Source: Pontiellaceae bacterium B1224 (GTDB taxonomy: Bacteria; Verrucomicrobiota; Kiritimatiellia; Kiritimatiellales; Pontiellaceae). Taken from it: a stretch of 64,000 nucleotides of DNA. The notes beneath the pieces were generated by a model. The model was given only the letters and a program-made list of their open reading frames with translations. It had not been told where the DNA came from and did not search any database. The stretch is taken from the NCBI GenBank assembly GCA_029432815.1, contig JAROBA010000012.1:1-64000 (forward strand), written 5' to 3'. Position numbers and translations under genes: made by a program. Shown here piece by piece: positions 9,155 to 23,359 of this stretch; position 1 is the first letter of the stretch; the number at the start of each line of letters is the position of its first letter.

Positions 9155-10525
9155 GTGAAACAATTTTTGGTCAGCGCATTAGTCGGGTTCGGTTTTGTTT
9201 GTTTCGTCCAAGCCGATCACCCGAACATACTGGTTATTCTTGCGGATGATCTGGGTTATGCCGACCTAGGTTTCCAAGGATCGGAAGAAATCGAGACTCC
9301 CAATCTGGATCGGCTGCGGGTATCGGGTACGTTGTTTACGGATGCACATGTGACGGCATCAGTTTGCAGTCCGTCGCGGGCCGGTATGATGACCGGTCGC
9401 TATCAGCAGCAGTTCGGTCACGAGCCGAACTGTCCGCCTCAGGAGTTTGGAATGAATCTGCAGGAAAAAACCATCGCAGACGCATTGAAACCCCTGGGCT
9501 ATCACACCGGACTGATCGGAAAATGGCATCTCGGCGATCAGGATCAATTTTACCCAACCCGACGTGGCTTCGATTATTTTTGCGGATTGCGCGAAGGGTC
9601 CCGCAGTTATTTCTTTGATGTAAATAAGGACGACAAGCCGGGAAGTTTTAAGGCGATTGAAATCAACGGGGAACCCGTGAAGTTTGAGGGGTATCTTACC
9701 GATTACTTTTCCGAAAAGGCCGTTGAATTTGTCGATGGCCAATCTGCGGAACAGCCCTTCTTTCTTTTCCTTTCCTACACCGCTCCGCATGCTCCCATGC
9801 ATGCGACGGAGGAGGACAAACAACGATTCGCGCATATTGAAAATGAAAAGCGCCGGACCTATGCCGCGATGGTGTGGGCGATGGATCGCGGGGTCGGGCA
9901 GGTACTGGACGCGCTCGATGAAAAAGGATTCAGGGAAAATACGCTGGTCTTTTTTCTGAGCGATAACGGCGGTCCGATCAATCACAACGCATCCGTTAAC
10001 CTGCCGCTGAATGGCGAGAAGGGGATCAAGTTCGAGGGCGGCATCCGCGTCCCGTTTGTGATGAGCTGGCCGGGCCAACTTCCAAAGGGTGGAACCTATG
10101 ATGCGATGGTATCGTCTCTCGATATTCTCCCAACGGTTTTGACGGTTGCCGGTGGTGAACCCGATTATGAACACTTGGCCGGGCAGAATCTGCTTCCTTT
10201 TGTTTTGGGTCAGATGGACAGTCGACCGCATCAAAAACTCTATTGGCACAAGGAGTGGTTTTCCGCCATGCGTGATGGCGATTGGAAATTGATCTATATT
10301 CAGGATTTCGGGTATGCGCTCTATAATTTGAAAGACGATCTGGGCGAGAAAAACAACGTCGCGAAATTGCATCCCGAACGACTCGAACAGATGAGCAAAG
10401 AACTGAACGCATGGAAAGCCAAGGGTACGGGCTCGGAATGGACGGAAGGACCTAAGTGGTATAAATTCAACCGTCAATTGCACATTGATTTAATTGCGGA
10501 AGGTTCTGAGGTCCCGCTTCAATGA
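9155..10525 (+). CDS. Secreted S1-family sulfatase (CSPSR)
   Basis: A 456-residue sulfatase. I place the start at GTG 9155 because AAGGAA lies 7 bases upstream and the protein then starts with a proper signal peptide (about residues 1-21, ending VQAD); the longer frame upstream overlaps the previous gene and has no signal. Metal-binding DD is at 31-32, the active motif CSPSR at C71, then MTGRY, GKWHLG and SDNGG, all typical of arylsulfatase-like S1 enzymes. Its last four bases form an ATGA overlap with the M60 protease gene, which ties their translation together. A one-mismatch palindrome lies at 9272 and another at 10080. Confidence 0.93.
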   Translation: MKQFLVSALVGFGFVCFVQADHPNILVILADDLGYADLGFQGSEEIETPNLDRLRVSGTLFTDAHVTASVCSPSRAGMMTGRYQQQFGHEPNCPPQEFGMNLQEKTIADALKPLGYHTGLIGKWHLGDQDQFYPTRRGFDYFCGLREGSRSYFFDVNKDDKPGSFKAIEINGEPVKFEGYLTDYFSEKAVEFVDGQSAEQPFFLFLSYTAPHAPMHATEEDKQRFAHIENEKRRTYAAMVWAMDRGVGQVLDALDEKGFRENTLVFFLSDNGGPINHNASVNLPLNGEKGIKFEGGIRVPFVMSWPGQLPKGGTYDAMVSSLDILPTVLTVAGGEPDYEHLAGQNLLPFVLGQMDSRPHQKLYWHKEWFSAMRDGDWKLIYIQDFGYALYNLKDDLGEKNNVAKLHPERLEQMSKELNAWKAKGTGSEWTEGPKWYKFNRQLHIDLIAEGSEVPLQ

Positions 10526-12423
10526 AGATAAATGGATTCATTTTAGGAATCGGTCTACTGATCAGTTTTCCAATGGTTGGAACGGCGACGCAGTCAGAGG
10601 GGTTGCTCAAGCAAGCGGATGCAATGCAGCGCAACCTGGATCAATTGGGTAAGAACGAGTCTGCTGTTGCGGAAGCCTTCGAACTCATCGGGCAATACGA
10701 CGAAATAGACGGCCCGCTGTTCATGAATGATGCAACCCGCAAGGGGCTTCCACGCAACCCGAAGGTGGGGCTTGAGCTGGACTATGCGATGCTCGCGATT
10801 CAACAGGGGTTGATTGATTACACCTATACGGCGGAAAATCTGAAAAAATTCCACCGCACGCTCGATGGAGCCGCATTTGAAAGTTCCGCCTATTTCCCCG
10901 GAGCTGTTGAACCGCCGGATGATTCGTCGGAGGTACAACAGGTCCGTATTAATGCCTCGCAACCGACAGCGTGGGGCAGTCCGGTCAGCGGGCAGGAAAA
11001 TCCGGCCCGTCGTCCGACCGGTTGCTATTTAGCGCCCGGCAGCATTGCATTGCTTCGCGTACCGGAAGCTTTGATCAATAAAGGCTACTCGGTTCGGGTG
11101 GGTGCACACTCATGGGACTTGAAAAAGAAGCCATCCATAAAGCGCCTGGATCGGGTTTCGATTGTATATCCGATCACCGAGCGCGACACCCTGATTGCCA
11201 ATCCGCTGGGGGGCGGCATTTATATTGAAGTGCCCTATGAAGCCGATGCAGGCATCGTTACGATCGCCTTTAAGAATGTGGTTCGTGCTCCGTTTTATTC
11301 CGCACGCAGCTTTGATCGTACCTCTTCCAATGATTGGAAAAAAAAGCAACAGTTCGATGCGCCGTGGTCAGATTTCGAAAGCGATAAATTTATGATGCAG
11401 GTGCCGACCGCCTGGCTTGATCAAATCGAAGATCCTGAACAGCTTATGATAGATTGGGATAAAGCGATGGATGCGGTATCCGAGTTGTTTGGCTACCCAT
11501 TGGTCCGTCCGAAATCCGTGCTCTACCTTCAGGTGGATGCAATGATGCGGGGCAACGCCAATTTCCCCGGCTACCCGCAGTCGAACTATCCCTACAATCC
11601 GCATAATCCGGAACAGTGCCGGCACCAGTGGATGCTTAAGGGCCCGCAGTTTGCAAACTGGACGGTGTTGCACGAGGTGGGGCATTCCCAGTTTTTTTCC
11701 AAGTTCAGGGGCGAGATTGAAGCTCTGGTGAATCTGCCGCACGTGGCTGTGATGAACCGCAAGTTCGGCTGGAGCCTCGACGAGGCCTACGGCAGTTCGG
11801 TGAACAATATGAAGCATCTCACGCTCGATGATGTTGCGGCAATGTGGATGGTCACGGAAAATTTCCGCACAGGCAACGAGATGAATCATTCCAACCGACC
11901 CGGCGATGAATTTAAATATCAGCATCGCGGTTATGGAAAATATGTTGAGATCGCCAATCTGTTTGGTTGGGACGCACTCGGCCGTTTCTGGCATGCGGAT
12001 AACGAGCGCTGGCAACCCGGCGATAAGGTTCCGCAGAATAACGACCCGGTCGACGACCGCATTCTTCGCCTGTCAAAAGCGGCGGGTGCAGATCTGACAC
12101 CGCTGATTCATTTCTGGGGTATCCAACCGGAAAATCCAAAGGCGTTGGCCAAAGCCATAAAGAAAGAAGGTCTGGAACCTTCAAAAAAAATCTATGATCG
12201 GCTACAGCATTATAAAACCGTAATCCCCATGGATAATGCGGCGTTCAGAAAACATACCAAAGCGGTTTACCCAAAAGGATTGGGAAAGCCGAAAAACCCG
12301 CTCTATGGAACCGGCTGGTACGAGGTCTGGTTGCCGAAGTATGATGAGGCCGAGGGGCAAGCCGCGCAGACCGCATTGCAGCAGATCATCGATCAATATT
12401 TCAAAACAGGAACCGGTGAATGA
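10522..12423 (+). CDS. Peptidase M60-family (mucin-type glycoprotein) metalloprotease
   Basis: A 633-residue exported protein with a zinc metalloprotease motif HEVGH at 384-388 and a likely third ligand Glu at 398 (GxE), matching the HExxH...E signature of peptidase family M60 (PF13402), whose studied members cleave mucin-like O-glycoproteins. The signal peptide is about residues 1-22. The first 270 residues are helical, then a beta-sandwich with TGCYLAPGS, as in other M60-like proteins. Both ends overlap neighbours by ATGA (sulfatase before, GH2 after), so it is cotranslated with glycan-degrading enzymes. That suggests the operon attacks a glycoprotein rather than a pure polysaccharide. Perfect palindromes lie at 10568 and 11325. 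Confidence 0.85.
   Translation: MKINGFILGIGLLISFPMVGTATQSEGLLKQADAMQRNLDQLGKNESAVAEAFELIGQYDEIDGPLFMNDATRKGLPRNPKVGLELDYAMLAIQQGLIDYTYTAENLKKFHRTLDGAAFESSAYFPGAVEPPDDSSEVQQVRINASQPTAWGSPVSGQENPARRPTGCYLAPGSIALLRVPEALINKGYSVRVGAHSWDLKKKPSIKRLDRVSIVYPITERDTLIANPLGGGIYIEVPYEADAGIVTIAFKNVVRAPFYSARSFDRTSSNDWKKKQQFDAPWSDFESDKFMMQVPTAWLDQIEDPEQLMIDWDKAMDAVSELFGYPLVRPKSVLYLQVDAMMRGNANFPGYPQSNYPYNPHNPEQCRHQWMLKGPQFANWTVLHEVGHSQFFSKFRGEIEALVNLPHVAVMNRKFGWSLDEAYGSSVNNMKHLTLDDVAAMWMVTENFRTGNEMNHSNRPGDEFKYQHRGYGKYVEIANLFGWDALGRFWHADNERWQPGDKVPQNNDPVDDRILRLSKAAGADLTPLIHFWGIQPENPKALAKAIKKEGLEPSKKIYDRLQHYKTVIPMDNAAFRKHTKAVYPKGLGKPKNPLYGTGWYEVWLPKYDEAEGQAAQTALQQIIDQYFKTGTGE
10568..10582. repeat. Iterated palindrome, spacer TGG
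   Basis: Perfect TTCCAATGGTTGGAA at codons 16-20 of the M60 gene, inside the signal-peptide region (encodes FPMVGT). Confidence 0.9.
11325..11339. repeat. Iterated palindrome, spacer TGA
   Basis: Perfect TTCCAATGATTGGAA inside the M60 gene, third frame (encodes SNDWK). Confidence 0.9.
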
Positions 12424-14888
12424 TCAGCATAACGACCAGGCTGACCGCCACGCTGGCCATTGCGGGGCTCTCCATGGGGAATGAGAGTTCCGCCCGTGAG
12501 ATCTCGAACTTTAACGACGGATGGAGCTTTGCCCGTTTTGGCGCCATGCCTGACGGCTCGAAAAAAGCGGAGCCGCAGGACCTGCAGGCGACGGCGCTGG
12601 ATGATTCGGCATGGCGCGATCTGACCCTGCCGCATGACTGGGCGATTGAGGGGCCGTTTCGTGCGGATCTTCCAAATGCGACGGGCAAGCTGCCGTATGC
12701 GGGAATCGGATGGTACCGTAAGGCGTTTTTTGTTCCAACGTCTGACGAAGGGAAAAAGCTGTTCATCGATGTCGGCGGGGCAATGAGCCGTTCGCAGGTC
12801 TATATTAACGGGGAGCTGGCCGGCGAGTGGCCCTATGGCTACACGTCGTTTCGTATTGAGTTGACGGATCACATAAAGTTCGGTGCGGAGAATGTAGTTG
12901 CCTTACGGCTGGACAACAAAGCCGATTCCTCCCGCTGGTATCCGGGCGGCGGTATCTACCGAAATGTCCGGCTCGTCACAACGGCGCCCATTCATGTTGC
13001 GCATTGGGGCGTTAGCATCACGACGCCGGAGGTGTCGAAGGAAAGCGCAACGGTGCTCATTGAAACCGCGCTGGATGGAGCAACTGCGGCGACTACCGTG
13101 AAACACGAAATCCGGGCACGGGGCTCGAATGAAGTGATTGCCACGGGAGAGGGTGGAACCTGCTCGATGTTCATCCCATCGCCGAATTTGTGGGATCTAG
13201 ATTCCCCGAACCTCTACGTTTTAAAAACCATCATTTTCGAGCAAGGCCGGGAGGTCGATGCGGTGGAAAATAAATTCGGGATTCGAACGATTGAATTTAC
13301 GGCCGACAGCGGTTTTCTCCTCAATGGAAAGCGCGTTCAGCTGAACGGGGTTTGCATGCATCACGATCTCGGCCCACTGGGCACCGCCGTGAATCTACGA
13401 GCGTTGGAACGTCAGATCGAATTACTTCAGGAGATGGGCTGCAATGCCATCCGCACATCGCACAATCCGCCAACGCCCGAGCTGCTGGATTTGTGCGATC
13501 GCATGGGCATGCTGCTGCAGATCGAAGCATTCGACTGTTGGAAAAAAGGAAAAACAACAAACGACTATTCCGGCTTTTTTGAGGCGTGGCATGATAAGGA
13601 TCTTACCGCCATGGTGAAGCGCGACCGCAACCATCCATCGGTCATCATGTGGAGTACCGGCAACGAAATCGGCGAACAATGGGGCAAGGAAAAGGGGCAT
13701 GCGATTTCCCGGATGCTGACGGACATCGTGCACCGGCTCGATCCCACTCGGCCGGTGACGGTCGGCTGCAACAATGGTCATGCGGGATGGAACGGATTTC
13801 AGAAAACGGTCGACCTGTTTGGTTACAACTACAAACCGCACCTCTATCCGAAGTTTCATGAGCAGAATCCGAATCAGCCATTGTATGGAAGCGAGACCGC
13901 TTCGACCGTCAGTTCGCGCGGCGAATATTTTTTTCCGGTATCCGATAAAAAAAATATGGGACTGGGTGGTTTTTTTCAGGTCAGTTCGTACGATCTGACC
14001 GCACCGCCGTGGGCGAATAATCCTGATGTTGAGTTTGCCGCGCAGGACCAACATCCGTGGGTATTCGGAGAGTTTGTCTGGACGGGGTTTGATTATATCG
14101 GCGAGCCGACGCCCTATAATAACGATAAGACCAATCTGTTGAATATTTCCGATCCGGCTGAGCGAAAAAAGATGGAGCAGCAGTTAAAACAGTTGGGTGG
14201 GAATATACCGCCGCGCAGCTCCTACTTTGGTATTCTTGATCTGTGCGGATTCCCGAAGGATCGCTTCTTTCTCTATCAGTCGCGTTGGCGTCCTGAGCTG
14301 GCGATGGCGCACATCCTGCCGCATTGGAACTGGCCGGAGCGCATCGGCAAAGTGACGCCGGTGCACGTCTACACCTCCGGCGACGAGGCGGAACTCTTTC
14401 TCAATGGCAAATCACTCGGGCGAAAGAAAAAAGGGGCGTACGAATATCGCCTGCGCTGGGACGACACCATCTATGAACCCGGCGAACTGAAAGTCGTTGC
14501 TTATAAGGACGGTAAGTTTTGGGCGGAAGAGGCCATGAAAACCACGGGCGAGGCCGCGAAAGTCGATCTTTCGGCGGACCGCGCGGTCCTTCGGGCCGAT
14601 GGGTCTGACCTCTCGTTTATAACGGTTCAGGTTTCTGACGCAGCCGGCTTGATGGTCCCGCGTTCGCATAACGGGATTAACTTTTCTATTGAGGGGCCTG
14701 GCAAAATCCTGGCCGTTGGCAACGGCAATCCGGCCAGCCATGAACCGTTTCAGGCAAATAAACGTAAAGCCTTCAATGGCCTTTGCCTTGTGATTGTGCA
14801 ATCAATAGAAGGTGAGGCGGGGACGATTCGTTTGGCGGCAACGTCGGATGGACTTGCGGATGGAACAATTGAGCTTTTGAGTGAATAG
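12420..14888 (+). CDS. GH2 beta-galactosidase-like enzyme
   Basis: An 822-residue family 2 glycoside hydrolase: N-terminal sugar-binding jelly roll (WYRKAFF, SRWYPGGGIYRNV), immunoglobulin-like domain, TIM barrel, then C-terminal beta-domains (DUF4982-type and Big-like, ending in DGTIELLSE). Probable acid/base E416 (STGNEIGE) and nucleophile E551 (VFGEFVWTGFDY). A signal peptide of about 25 residues is followed by ISNFNDGWSF, the usual GH2 start. ATG 12420 overlaps the M60 stop (ATGA). Beta-galactosidase is the most common activity of this architecture, but beta-glucuronidase or other activities occur in GH2. Confidence 0.92.
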   Translation: MISITTRLTATLAIAGLSMGNESSAREISNFNDGWSFARFGAMPDGSKKAEPQDLQATALDDSAWRDLTLPHDWAIEGPFRADLPNATGKLPYAGIGWYRKAFFVPTSDEGKKLFIDVGGAMSRSQVYINGELAGEWPYGYTSFRIELTDHIKFGAENVVALRLDNKADSSRWYPGGGIYRNVRLVTTAPIHVAHWGVSITTPEVSKESATVLIETALDGATAATTVKHEIRARGSNEVIATGEGGTCSMFIPSPNLWDLDSPNLYVLKTIIFEQGREVDAVENKFGIRTIEFTADSGFLLNGKRVQLNGVCMHHDLGPLGTAVNLRALERQIELLQEMGCNAIRTSHNPPTPELLDLCDRMGMLLQIEAFDCWKKGKTTNDYSGFFEAWHDKDLTAMVKRDRNHPSVIMWSTGNEIGEQWGKEKGHAISRMLTDIVHRLDPTRPVTVGCNNGHAGWNGFQKTVDLFGYNYKPHLYPKFHEQNPNQPLYGSETASTVSSRGEYFFPVSDKKNMGLGGFFQVSSYDLTAPPWANNPDVEFAAQDQHPWVFGEFVWTGFDYIGEPTPYNNDKTNLLNISDPAERKKMEQQLKQLGGNIPPRSSYFGILDLCGFPKDRFFLYQSRWRPELAMAHILPHWNWPERIGKVTPVHVYTSGDEAELFLNGKSLGRKKKGAYEYRLRWDDTIYEPGELKVVAYKDGKFWAEEAMKTTGEAAKVDLSADRAVLRADGSDLSFITVQVSDAAGLMVPRSHNGINFSIEGPGKILAVGNGNPASHEPFQANKRKAFNGLCLVIVQSIEGEAGTIRLAATSDGLADGTIELLSE

Positions 14889-14913
14889 AATAATATATGA
14901 AAGGAACAGGACT

Positions 14914-19513
<4,600 letters not shown>

Positions 19514-19579
19514 ATAAACTGGGTGGACCAGACGGCCGACAGGAGGGACTCTTCCAGTCCTTCTGGTCGGGGTGTCTGA

Positions 19580-20470
19580 TCAGGGTTGTTGATGTCGGAA
19601 CCGGCTCGGTGGCATGCCGACAACTCGGCGGAATTGGCGTGTGAAATAGTTACTGTCGTTGAAGCCGACGGCAAAGGCGATCTCGGTGATGGTTTGATCG
19701 GTTTTCTGAAGCATTTCCATGGCGCGCTGGATGCGCAGACGCATGAGATAGTTAATCGGCGTCTGGCTGGTGGCTTTGCGGAAGACTTTCAGCAGGTTGT
19801 TTTTCGACATATGCGCGATTTCGGCTAAGGCGTCGAGTTTCCAGTCGTTGGAAAAATCATTCTCCATCGCACCGATCACTTCGCCCACCCGCAGCAGGGC
19901 CTGAGACTCCGTGGAATCGCCCTGCTTATAGGTGCGGGAGAGCGTTATGATGAGCTCCACCAGTTTGGTGCGCAATACGACTTCGTAGCCCGGGGGCTTG
20001 TCTCGGCATTCACGCTCCATCTCGTCGGAAATCGCCAGTATTTTGGCCAGTTGCACCCGCTTCAGGTGCAGGCGGCTGGCAAACCGGTGTTGTTTTCGGT
20101 AGGTCGGCTCGAGTAGAAACATGGCGCAGTAGCCCGGCATGCGGCGCAGGTCATTTTCCGGAAGTTCGATCTGAGCAGGATCATACATCACATTGATCAG
20201 TTCCAGATTTTTACGATCATGGAAAAAGTGGCGCTGGCGGCCCTGCAGCAGAAAGACATCGCCGGCTGAGATCAGCAGATCCATGCCTTCCAGACTCTGG
20301 AAACCCTGCCCACGAGCAACAATGACCAGCTCGCAGAAATCGTGGCTGTGTTCGATTTCGGTGAGGTCACGTGAAGATGCTGGTATGTCAATTAATCGGC
20401 TTCTCCCCACCATGATGGGAAAACCGGATTCCCCGAAATAGTCTGAGCCATCTGCGATAATTGGTTTCAT
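19580..20470 (-). CDS. AraC-family transcriptional regulator
   Basis: A 296-residue regulator: N-terminal cupin-like sensor domain (EIEHSHDFCELVIV, then a GDVFLLQG strand) and a C-terminal double helix-turn-helix of AraC type (about residues 205-290, with AFAVGFNDSNYFTRQFRR). The sensor domain usually binds a sugar. It converges on the LacZ-type gene and is divergent from the decayed sulfatase/symporter/lyase genes, so it probably controls that group and perhaps itself. No clear Shine-Dalgarno precedes the start. Two weak forms of the iterated palindrome (19839, 20288) lie inside it. Confidence 0.93.
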   Translation of the reverse strand: MKPIIADGSDYFGESGFPIMVGRSRLIDIPASSRDLTEIEHSHDFCELVIVARGQGFQSLEGMDLLISAGDVFLLQGRQRHFFHDRKNLELINVMYDPAQIELPENDLRRMPGYCAMFLLEPTYRKQHRFASRLHLKRVQLAKILAISDEMERECRDKPPGYEVVLRTKLVELIITLSRTYKQGDSTESQALLRVGEVIGAMENDFSNDWKLDALAEIAHMSKNNLLKVFRKATSQTPINYLMRLRIQRAMEMLQKTDQTITEIAFAVGFNDSNYFTRQFRRVVGMPPSRFRHQQP

Positions 20471-20758
20471 GAGGGTGATATGGTGCTTTCGAGTTCCTGT
20501 GTTTTCAATTTATTTCGTTAAATAATCTTATAAAATGTAATTTAAGCTTCATTTGTGATAGGTGAGATTATGCTATTATTGTGTGATATGGTTAAGGTGA
20601 TTGGGGTCGTTTTATGGTTAATTCCTAGACCCTGAATAATGGTTTCCGGTTTAATTCCGGAGCATGCTGAGCGCTATATGTGTATAGGACGAATGAATTT
20701 CGATAGTTCAGAGGGAACAACAGTGCTAACTAATAACCTTTCAAAAGGAATTTCAGGG
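20471..20758. promoter_or_regulatory. Divergent AT-rich intergenic region
   Basis: 288 bases between the divergent AraC regulator and the sulfatase pseudogene. It is clearly more AT-rich than its surroundings around 20510-20600 and must contain the promoters of both directions. I cannot fix -35/-10 boxes or an operator with confidence. No perfect copy of the iterated palindrome is present. Confidence 0.45.
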
Positions 20759-21524
20759 ATGATGAAAAAGTGTGCCGCAAGTTTAACCGTTCTGTTAGTC
20801 GCCGCTGTCGCTGCAGTGGCTGCTGAAAAACGTCCTAACGTGGTGCTGATTTATGCGGACGATCTGGGGTTTGGCGATGTGGGCTGCTACAACCCTGATT
20901 CGAGAATCCCGACGCCCAATATTGATGCGCTGGCGCAGCACGGAATTCGATTCATCGATGCACATGCGCCGGACGCGATTTGCAGCCCGAGTCGTTACGG
21001 TCTCTTGACGGGCAGCTATTCCTGGCGAACCTCGATAAAGGAAGGGAATCCGAAGCCGGGGGATCAGCCGTGGATTAATGAAGGCCGCCTGACCCTGCCG
21101 GGCATGTTGAAAAACCTCGGTTACGATACCGCCGTCTTCGGCAAATGGGGACTCGGTGCAGATTGGGCCCCCGCCGCGAAAGTAGACCGCGAAGGGAATG
21201 ATATTTCTGCGGCGGGAATCGATTACAGTAAGCCGGTTTTTGCGGGAAAGCCCTTTGGTTTTTCCTGGGAGGAAGTTCACCTGTGGTATGGCAAAGCGTA
21301 TTTCGAAAAGAAATATCCCTGCCACGATGTTCCCGGATCGCAGGAGAGCGTCGATGGGGGGCGAGGCATATGGAGTTGCGCCGCATTCCGAACCGTATGA
21401 GCTGTTTAATCTCGCAGAGGACCCGGGACAGACGGTAAATCTCTATTCCAAATATCCGGAAAAAGCAAACGAGATGCAGGCATTGCTCGAAGAGCTGAAA
21501 GAAAGCGGACGCACCCGTAACTAG
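20759..21524 (+). pseudogene. Decayed S1 sulfatase (internal deletion and frameshift)
   Basis: The first part is a normal sulfatase: signal peptide, metal-binding DD at 34-35, CSPSRYGLLTGSY with C75, and FGKWGLG. The frame then degenerates and stops at 21400 after a short nonsense tail. A typical sulfatase C-terminus (EPYELFNLAEDPGQ...) resumes in another frame and ends at 21524. The middle and second half of the catalytic domain, including the SDNG motif, is missing: roughly 200 residues compared with the 456-508 residue sulfatases nearby. ATG 20759 (or 20762) has AAGGAA upstream. A truncated N-terminal fragment could be made but should be inactive. Confidence 0.85.
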
Positions 21525-21554
21525 TGCGGAATCAATTTAAGGGGAATAATTTTC

Positions 21555-23315
21555 ATGACTACCTATGACTATATCGTAATCGGAGTATACCTCGTCTTCA
21601 TGCTGTCGCTGGGGCCGATTTATAAAAGCTTCAGCAAAACGGCCAGCGATTTTTTCCGGGGCGGGGGTGGCATGCTCTGGTGGGTGGTTGGTGCGAGCGC
21701 GTTCATGACGCAGTTTTCGGCGTGGTCGTTCACCGGCGGCGCGGCCAAGGCCTATGAAACCGGTACGTTCTTTCTGATCCTGTTCGTCTGCAACACGGTA
21801 TCCGCGCTGGTTACGCTCTTTTTCTGCGCGCACCGGTTCCGGCAGATGCGCGTGATTACGGCTGTCGAGGCGATCCGAAACCGCTTCGGCAATGCCAGCG
21901 AACAGATTTTTACGTGGCTGCCGCTCCTGTTCATGATGCTGTTCGGCGGCGTGGCGCTTTATACGATCTCCGTATTTATGTCCGGCGTGTTCGGGGCACC
22001 TATGATGCTGATCATTCTGATTCTCGGAACGGTCATGATTGTGATGACCCTGCTGGGTGGATCCTGGGCGGCCACGGCCGGGGACTTTGTGCAGATGATC
22101 CTCGTACTGACCATTACCGTGATTATGGCGGCGCTGACCTTGGGGCATGAGAAGATTGGCGGTCTGAGCGGGATGATCGAAAAAATGCCGCCTCAGCACC
22201 TGGACTGGACCGAATTTTCACGCCCCAGTATTATCATCATCTTTTTCAGTATGCTGATGATTAATCAGATTATTCAGGGCAACAGTATGCAGACCGGTGC
22301 TGCGCGTTATCTTTTTGTGAAAGATGGCAGAGATGCCCGCAAATCGGCCATTGTTTCGGTGATCGGATTTATTGTGCTGCCCGTCGTCTGGATTATCCCT
22401 GCGATCGGCGCGGCGATTGTTTTTCCGGATTTGAGCCAGAGCTATCCGCAACTGAGCAATCCCAACGAAGCGGCTTATGTGGCCATTGCGGAGGAACTGC
22501 TCCCGGCCGGCCTGCTCGGCCTGTTGGTCTGCGGCATCTTTGCCGCCAGTCTGACGTCGATGAACAGCACGTTGAATTCCTTCTCAGCCAGTTTTGTGCG
22601 TAACTTTTATATCCGGGTCATTGAAAAAGATGCCAGTGAGGAAAAACAGATTTTGCTGGGCCGTATCTTCATCTTTGTCTACGGGATTGCATGGATCATT
22701 GTGGCGCTGCTCTTCTCACAAATTAAAGAATTGCAGCTGTTCGATCTGATTCTGATTGTGGCGGCATCGATCGGCCTGCCGGCTTCGCTGCCGCTGATGT
22801 ACGGCATGTTTGTTAAAAAGACGCCGGCGTGGACGGGCTGGAGTACGATGATTATCGGTTTCATCGTTTCAGTGATCGACCGTTTTGCGCTGACGGATGA
22901 GTTCATGCAGCGTATCTGGGGGCAGGTGGAGCCGCTCACAAAACGTGAGCTGGGCGATCTGAATATAGCGCTTACCACTGGAACCATTTTCTTTGCCTGT
23001 ACCGCCTGGTTCTTCTTTACGATGCTGTTCCACAAATACAGTCATGCTGAATACAAGGAAGAGGTGGATCATTTCTTCAAGGAGATGAACACCCCGATTG
23101 ACCGATCAACCGAACACGAACCCGACTATGAAAATGATCAGCGCCAATATGGCGTGCTCGCCAATCTCTGCCTGGCGTACGGCGTATTGACGCTGCTGTT
23201 GCTGGCGGTGCCGAATGAGATGCAGGCCCGAATGCTGATTCTGATTTGCGGCGGCATTGTGGTTCTTGTGGGTGTTGTGCTCCGGCTGATCGGTAAGCGG
23301 ATTGCCGCTAAATAG
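21555..23315 (+). CDS. Sodium/solute symporter (SSS family)
   Basis: A 586-residue membrane transporter of the solute:sodium symporter family, which imports sugars or other small solutes with Na+. It begins with a short periplasmic N-terminus (MTTYDYIVIGVYLVFML) and the characteristic DFFRGGGGMLWW and SAFMTQFSAWSFTGGA segments of transmembrane helices 1-2; about 13-14 hydrophobic segments follow, then a hydrophilic stretch and two more helices at the C-terminus. AAGGGG precedes the start. It lies between the decayed sulfatase and a polysaccharide lyase, so import of a mono- or oligosaccharide product is likely; the substrate is unknown. Confidence 0.93.
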   Translation: MTTYDYIVIGVYLVFMLSLGPIYKSFSKTASDFFRGGGGMLWWVVGASAFMTQFSAWSFTGGAAKAYETGTFFLILFVCNTVSALVTLFFCAHRFRQMRVITAVEAIRNRFGNASEQIFTWLPLLFMMLFGGVALYTISVFMSGVFGAPMMLIILILGTVMIVMTLLGGSWAATAGDFVQMILVLTITVIMAALTLGHEKIGGLSGMIEKMPPQHLDWTEFSRPSIIIIFFSMLMINQIIQGNSMQTGAARYLFVKDGRDARKSAIVSVIGFIVLPVVWIIPAIGAAIVFPDLSQSYPQLSNPNEAAYVAIAEELLPAGLLGLLVCGIFAASLTSMNSTLNSFSASFVRNFYIRVIEKDASEEKQILLGRIFIFVYGIAWIIVALLFSQIKELQLFDLILIVAASIGLPASLPLMYGMFVKKTPAWTGWSTMIIGFIVSVIDRFALTDEFMQRIWGQVEPLTKRELGDLNIALTTGTIFFACTAWFFFTMLFHKYSHAEYKEEVDHFFKEMNTPIDRSTEHEPDYENDQRQYGVLANLCLAYGVLTLLLLAVPNEMQARMLILICGGIVVLVGVVLRLIGKRIAAK

Positions 23316-23359
23316 TTTTTCGCAATACGGTATAAATTTTTAAACAAGGAGTTCCTTTC

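Noticed and set aside
19514-19579. Bidirectional terminator between the LacZ-type and AraC genes
   Set aside because: An imperfect stem (AGGAGGGACT with AGTCCTTCT) exists but has mismatches and no T run on either side.
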